This document shows, one piece after another, positions 39,376 to 43,393 of a stretch of DNA of 43,393 nucleotides; positions within the stretch are counted from its first letter, which is position 1, and the number at the start of each line of letters is the position of its first letter. The notes under the pieces are model-generated. The model saw nothing but the letters and a program-made list of their open reading frames with translations, was not told the origin of the DNA and searched no databases. Origin of the DNA: a bacterium 1xD8-48 (GTDB lineage Bacteria > Bacillota > Clostridia > Lachnospirales > Lachnospiraceae); assembly GCA_009917455.1 (NCBI GenBank), contig QZDS01000038.1, positions 1-43,393 of the forward strand, written 5' to 3'. A program made the translations under genes and the position numbers.

Positions 39376-41082
39376 ATGAAAAGAAATTCATTTATAGAAA
39401 TGGCAAAGCTGCATGACTTGTCCGGGTGCATCACTTATATTTCAAGTCATGTCAAGCAGGAGCATCTGTATGAGGTCTATGCAACGGAGCCGGACAGGGC
39501 ATTCTGGCGGGAACTTGCTAAGTGCAGTCAGGAAGAATTTGGAAAAAGCGGCACGAACGGGAAATGTATCGAGGCAAGGGAGCTGATGATCGCCCTGCCG
39601 GAGAGTTTTATCAATTACGACCATGATTATCTTCTGAAAAGGATGACGGACGAATTTAAGAAACGCTACGGCGTGGAGTGTTTTGCCGCACTCCACCACA
39701 ATAAACGGAAAACAAACCTGCATATCCATATGATATTTGCGGAGAGGAAACGGTTAGAACAGCCGACAGAAAAGACCGCCACAAGAAATATGTTCTACGA
39801 TGAGCAGGGGCATCATGTGCGGACAAAGAAAGAGATTCTTGATGATGGTGGAAATATACGAAAGGGCTGTAAGATCATCAAAAAAGGCGAGGTATATGAG
39901 CGCAAGATTTTTACCACAAAAGACAATTGCTTTAAGAAGGAGTCCTTTTTAGATAAGATAAAAGTGTTTTATACGGATTTGATCAATCAGATGGTGCTTG
40001 ATGATAAGGACAGGCTTAGCATATTTGATAAAAACGGTCCGTACCTTGCTACCAAGAAAATTGGCAAAAACAACCCGAAATCGGCGGAGATAAAGGCAGA
40101 CAATGAAATCCGCATGGAATGGAACAGGGCGGTTGACCGTGCGCTTGTCAGCGGCGTATCCGATGAGGAGGTTGTGGGGCTTAAAAAGACGGAGATTACG
40201 GACAGGGTAAAGGAATCCGTGGAGCAGAACGGTAATAAGCCGGAGCTGTTCGGGGATATTGTCAAGGCGGCAATTTTGTTATTAGAGCGTCTGATTGCGA
40301 AGGTTATGCAGAAAGTAATGGAAATGGTGGAGAAAGCGATCAGTAAAGCTGCTGTCATCGAGGAAACGCCAAAGGAAATGTCGAGAGAATCGGCAAGCCA
40401 TATCCAATCCGAAGATGAGCCGACACATCAGCCGGAGATAAAGAAGATACCGTTTCCATTCGACCATTATCGGAAATCGGAAAAGCAGAATCAGACGGAA
40501 CAGCCACAGCAAAAAGGCGTAGCAGCAGACAATAAATCCGTTATCGAACAGACAAAAGCAGAGCAAAAATCTGTTTCTGCCGAAACAAAACAGCCGGAAA
40601 CAGAAAGACCGCTACAGCCAAAACCTTCCGTACTGACGGCTAAATATCCCCGCCTGAAAGAGATTGAGGACAAACTGAAAGACCAGAACAGGGCAATTTT
40701 TGAACGGGAACAAAAGCGTGATGAACTGAAAAAGGAATTGTCCGAATGTACGGGCATTTTCAAAGGCGGCAGGCGTAAGGAGTTACAGCAGGAGATTGAC
40801 AGAGTTGATAAGCAGATCTCCAATATGAAAAAGCATCTTTCCTCTATTGTGAGGGAATATAAATTTGATTCTGTTCAGGCATTTAATAAGGAACTCAATG
40901 TGTCCAAGAGAGAGTATTTTGATTATCAGGCGGCTCGTGCAGAGTGGGACAAGACCTATGGAGATAAAGCGACAGTTCCTATGAGCATAAAAGAACGTCT
41001 CAGGCAGAAAGAACAGATCGTAGAAGAAAGAGAAGCGTGCAGAGTGCATCAGGCAATGAAGAAAGATAAAGGGGCGAGGTAG
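39376..41082 (+). CDS. MobA/MobL family relaxase
   Basis: 568 residues. The N-terminal relaxase domain has HDLSGCITYISSHVKQEHL (early Tyr candidates), then FKKRYGVECFAALHHNKRKTN and the metal site NLHIHMIFAER. MFYDEQGHHVRTKKEI follows as in MobL relatives. The C-terminal half is basic and helical (DKLKDQNRAIFEREQKRDELK) and may bind DNA or partner proteins. AAGGAGAAAGG precedes the start. It belongs to a different transfer type from the MobP relaxase at 33.6-35.0 kb, so two mobilisation systems meet here. Confidence 0.88.
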   Translation: MKRNSFIEMAKLHDLSGCITYISSHVKQEHLYEVYATEPDRAFWRELAKCSQEEFGKSGTNGKCIEARELMIALPESFINYDHDYLLKRMTDEFKKRYGVECFAALHHNKRKTNLHIHMIFAERKRLEQPTEKTATRNMFYDEQGHHVRTKKEILDDGGNIRKGCKIIKKGEVYERKIFTTKDNCFKKESFLDKIKVFYTDLINQMVLDDKDRLSIFDKNGPYLATKKIGKNNPKSAEIKADNEIRMEWNRAVDRALVSGVSDEEVVGLKKTEITDRVKESVEQNGNKPELFGDIVKAAILLLERLIAKVMQKVMEMVEKAISKAAVIEETPKEMSRESASHIQSEDEPTHQPEIKKIPFPFDHYRKSEKQNQTEQPQQKGVAADNKSVIEQTKAEQKSVSAETKQPETERPLQPKPSVLTAKYPRLKEIEDKLKDQNRAIFEREQKRDELKKELSECTGIFKGGRRKELQQEIDRVDKQISNMKKHLSSIVREYKFDSVQAFNKELNVSKREYFDYQAARAEWDKTYGDKATVPMSIKERLRQKEQIVEEREACRVHQAMKKDKGAR

Positions 41083-41139
41083 TGGAGAATGGACATAGGT
41101 TATTGGGAGTGAAAAAAATGTTTCCTAAAAGTAGCTGCA

Positions 41140-41170
41140 CAGGGATTATGGTTTTTCATAATCCCTGCTT
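41140..41170. terminator. Hairpin between convergent relaxase and kinase genes
   Basis: CAGGGATTATG (41140-41150) and CATAATCCCTG (41157-41167) form an 11-bp stem with a 6-nt loop that contains the kinase stop codon. The T-run on the plus side is short (CTTCTTT). Confidence 0.6.
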
Positions 41171-42469
41171 CTTTAAAGTAATGATTGCATGGAATGTCAA
41201 CGTATCAGAGTTGTAGTATATCTGCATATTTCCATTGTACTTGGCGACAATTTTGCGGATGCTTTTCAGTCCGAAACCATGCTTATGGCTGCGAGGTATG
41301 CTTATAGTAGTGCTGCCGTTTTCCGTTGTGAAAGGATTTGTCCTGCAGGAGTTAATGACTGTTAAAACCGTAAACGGCGTTTGTCCTTTTTTGCCCGTGC
41401 TGATATCAATAAAGGAGTCTGGGATACCTTCAGCCGCTTTCACGGCGTTGTCGAGCAGGTTGCAGAACAATGAGGTAAGGTCATTGTCGGTAATAAAATC
41501 CGTCGTTTGGCTTCGTATATCTGCGTGAAAAGCTATGTGGCTGTCAGTACACTGCTGCATATATCGGCATAAAATGGAATTCAGCATTTCATGTTCACAC
41601 AGCCGGGCGGATTCTTTCAAGTCAGAAGAACGGATCAGCTGGTGCAGATACGCATCTATTTTATCATGTTCTTTCTGCTGATTCAGCATATCAATGGAGT
41701 GCAGGTGTTTCTTTATATCGTGGATTAAAATGCGCTGGTTTTCGTTCTGCAGGCGCAGCATTTCATAATATTCAATAGAGTTAGATTCTTTTTGGAGTAG
41801 CAGCTGCATCTGTGTAAATTCCATGCTTTTTTTTTGGTTGTACTGGTTGATGCCAAATACAAGCAGGTTGCTGATCAGTAAGAAAAAGGCGCTCAGCGTA
41901 ACCATTCCTTTTAAAAGGGGCGAAAGCAGGAAAGAATCACTGATGCTTACCAATGTGAGCATGATAAAGACAGAGGTTACAGGAATAAAAATCAGAAGCA
42001 GTACGGATTTGTCATGCTGCCGTTTCTGTGTCTGCTGCCCCTTCAATACATGAATCAGGATATATACAATGGTAAAGAATATCATTTTGCTGAAAATAAT
42101 AAAAATTATCATATTTTGAAACTGTCCGGATTCTGCAAGGAAATGAGGCGAGAAACGTTCCATTATGCTGTATATGGTCAATTCGCACATTCCCATAATG
42201 GCAGCTAAAACAGCGGAATGAAACAGCGCAGAATACCATTTGAGGTCATACTGGATAAACAGGAAAATAAAATTCAGGATAAAATATAATGTCATATTCA
42301 GCCATTTATGTTCCAACAGAGAAATGGCAAACATCGTAACATAAAAAAGGAAAAGCATTGCAAATTGTATCCACGGTTTGCGTCTGGCAGTAAAAAGGTT
42401 AGAGGAATACTGCCACAGTATTACTGCCTCTATCAGAAAAGTAAAAAAATAACAAACAGCATTGCTCAT
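41156..42469 (-). CDS. AgrC-like GHKL sensor histidine kinase
   Basis: 437 residues. Five to six membrane helices (about 1-200) precede a coiled coil and the phospho-acceptor box ILIHDIKKHLHSIDML. The ATPase has the N-box FCNLLDNAVKAAEG and G2 box HGFGLKSIRKIVAKYNG with a short lid of normal length, unlike the kinase at 12.3-13.8 kb. The layout is that of AgrC-like peptide sensors. It follows its LytTR partner by 5 bp on the same transcript. The signal is unknown and no AgrB/AgrD gene is in the window. Confidence 0.9.
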   Translation of the reverse strand: MSNAVCYFFTFLIEAVILWQYSSNLFTARRKPWIQFAMLFLFYVTMFAISLLEHKWLNMTLYFILNFIFLFIQYDLKWYSALFHSAVLAAIMGMCELTIYSIMERFSPHFLAESGQFQNMIIFIIFSKMIFFTIVYILIHVLKGQQTQKRQHDKSVLLLIFIPVTSVFIMLTLVSISDSFLLSPLLKGMVTLSAFFLLISNLLVFGINQYNQKKSMEFTQMQLLLQKESNSIEYYEMLRLQNENQRILIHDIKKHLHSIDMLNQQKEHDKIDAYLHQLIRSSDLKESARLCEHEMLNSILCRYMQQCTDSHIAFHADIRSQTTDFITDNDLTSLFCNLLDNAVKAAEGIPDSFIDISTGKKGQTPFTVLTVINSCRTNPFTTENGSTTISIPRSHKHGFGLKSIRKIVAKYNGNMQIYYNSDTLTFHAIITLKKQGL

Positions 42470-42474
42470 TTGGT

Positions 42475-43182
42475 TTACCTCGTACTTTCAAGATAAAGAA
42501 GGTAGGCTTCTTTAAATGCACTGTATTTTCTTTTTGTCAGATAAGCGTGGATCTGATTGCCATACATATTGACAAGGGAATGATCAAAATCCGTGACATG
42601 TTCAAAGTTGATAATGAAGCTGCGGTGTGTCTGGAAAAAACAGTTTTTGGGAAGCTCTTTCAGCCAGTACTGCATATTATGGACGGATTCAAAATCACAC
42701 AGGGTTGTATGTACAATTACTTTTCTTGCCTGTGCTTCTACTGCGATGACAGCGGAGGCGGAAAGGGTGTGTATGCCTTCTTTTGTTTCAACCGGTATTT
42801 TGATTGTCATAGTGTTATACAGCTCAACCGCATCCTTCATGTTTCGGAAGAACCGCTGTTTATCCACAGGTTTTGACAGATAACGGAATACCTGAAACCG
42901 CATGGCTTCATCAAGATATTCGGAATAAGAGGTCACAATAAAAATAATAATCTTATCATTCTTCTTTTTTAATTCATTTCCCACATAGATACCATTCATT
43001 CCGGGCATTTCTACATCAAGAAATAGAATGTCTTTTTCACCTTTATCTGCCAACAGAGATTCCCCATCAGAAAAGCAGATCAATTCAGGACATTTCACAC
43101 CAATGTTTTCAAAAAAATTATTTATATATTCTTGAAGCTGTTCAACTATCAGCGCATCATCGTCACAGATGAGTATTCGCAT
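42475..43182 (-). CDS. AgrA-like LytTR response regulator
   Basis: 235 residues from ATG 43182, seven bases after AAGAGGT; ATGs at 43188 and 43200 are less well placed. The receiver domain shows ILICDDDALI, phospho-acceptor DILFLDVEMPG, FIVTSYSEY and YLSKPVDKQRF. The LytTR domain follows with CFFQTHRSFIINFEHV and HAYLTKRKYSAFKEAYL. It is the cognate partner of the adjacent GHKL kinase. Its target genes probably lie beyond the right edge or include its own promoter. Confidence 0.9.
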   Translation of the reverse strand: MRILICDDDALIVEQLQEYINNFFENIGVKCPELICFSDGESLLADKGEKDILFLDVEMPGMNGIYVGNELKKKNDKIIIFIVTSYSEYLDEAMRFQVFRYLSKPVDKQRFFRNMKDAVELYNTMTIKIPVETKEGIHTLSASAVIAVEAQARKVIVHTTLCDFESVHNMQYWLKELPKNCFFQTHRSFIINFEHVTDFDHSLVNMYGNQIHAYLTKRKYSAFKEAYLLYLESTR

Positions 43183-43226
43183 TTTCATACCTCTTTTCAT
43201 GTGATTTACTACATTTACCCCTTGTA

Positions 43227-43255
43227 ATTATACAATGAATGTCAGGAAAATACAA
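43227..43255 (-). promoter_or_regulatory. Promoter of the AgrA/AgrC-like operon
   Basis: Minus-strand -35 TTGTAT (43255-43250), 17-bp spacer, -10 TATAAT (43232-43227), 44 bp before the regulator start. Confidence 0.75.
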
Positions 43256-43328
43256 AAGACTTGTATGAAAAGACATTTTTTGGTGGATTTTGGGCTGAAA
43301 AGGAATCAGGAAAAATTCGCAGGGTCGA

Positions 43329-43375
43329 TTGCAAACCGAGGTTCCCGTTTTGTAACCAAGTTTCACCTTTTGCAA
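43329..43375. promoter_or_regulatory. Three phased TTGYAA repeats, probable LytTR operator
   Basis: TTGCAA (43329), TTGTAA (43350) and TTGCAA (43370) are 21 and 20 bp apart, on one DNA face, about 75 bp upstream of the -35. They could autoregulate this system or serve a divergent gene beyond the window. Confidence 0.5.
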
Positions 43376-43393
43376 GCGGCATTCAAATTTTGT

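Overview
The window looks like a chromosomal segment of a gut-type Clostridia, most likely Lachnospiraceae: strong Shine-Dalgarno sites, class B sortase, GHKL/LytTR two-component systems, a GEMM-I riboswitch, and TnpV/TnpW and MobA/MobL transfer genes. No rRNA, tRNA or CRISPR array was seen. All assignments come from reading the sequence; no searches were run.

Region 1 (1-7.3 kb) holds relics of a HEPN gene and an HTH antitoxin, then a surface-protein locus that I consider the most interesting part of the window. A tyrosine recombinase gene (667-1530) ends inside a perfect 22-bp inverted repeat. The second arm lies at 1746-1767. The enclosed segment carries a strong promoter that now points left, away from the downstream genes, and a terminator that reads right. 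Downstream lie a c-di-GMP-I (GEMM) riboswitch, a 1043-aa wall-anchored protein with a Pro/Thr stalk and a PQTGD sorting signal, a class B sortase and a secreted transglutaminase-like protein. The arrangement reads as a phase-variable promoter, drawn in the OFF orientation, in series with a second-messenger riboswitch.

Region 2 (7.3-18.2 kb) is ordinary chromosome: a GNAT acetyltransferase; an FtsX-type ABC transporter divergent from a LytTR/GHKL two-component system whose two proteins both carry unusual low-complexity insertions; an orphan UPF0175 protein; a cytidylate-kinase-like protein; and a MerR regulator divergent from an aldo/keto reductase-DUF362 operon with a MerR-type 19-bp-spacer promoter.

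Region 3 (18.2-25.3 kb) is a broken type I restriction locus. hsdR is split by one in-frame UGA, and hsdM stops after about 30 codons where a Tn4451/TnpX-type element begins. That element carries tnpV, two unknown genes, a sigma-like gene, tnpW and only the first codons of the serine recombinase.

Region 4 (25.3-38.6 kb) is a mosaic of transfer-element pieces: an attenuator-like leader with a 38-aa ORF coupled to a truncated HTH gene; an XRE regulator; a cargo operon of HTH protein, OmpR-type regulator, histidine kinase, FMN-binding protein and MacB-like ABC transporter; then a MobP-type relaxase, a Toprim primase-like protein, MobC and a 5'-truncated helicase, head to head with the tail of another gene.

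Region 5 (38.6-43.4 kb) begins with a dense array of GYAGCC-type hairpins and an oriT-like leader, followed by a MobA/MobL relaxase and, convergent to it, an AgrC/AgrA-like two-component system with three phased TTGYAA repeats upstream of its promoter.
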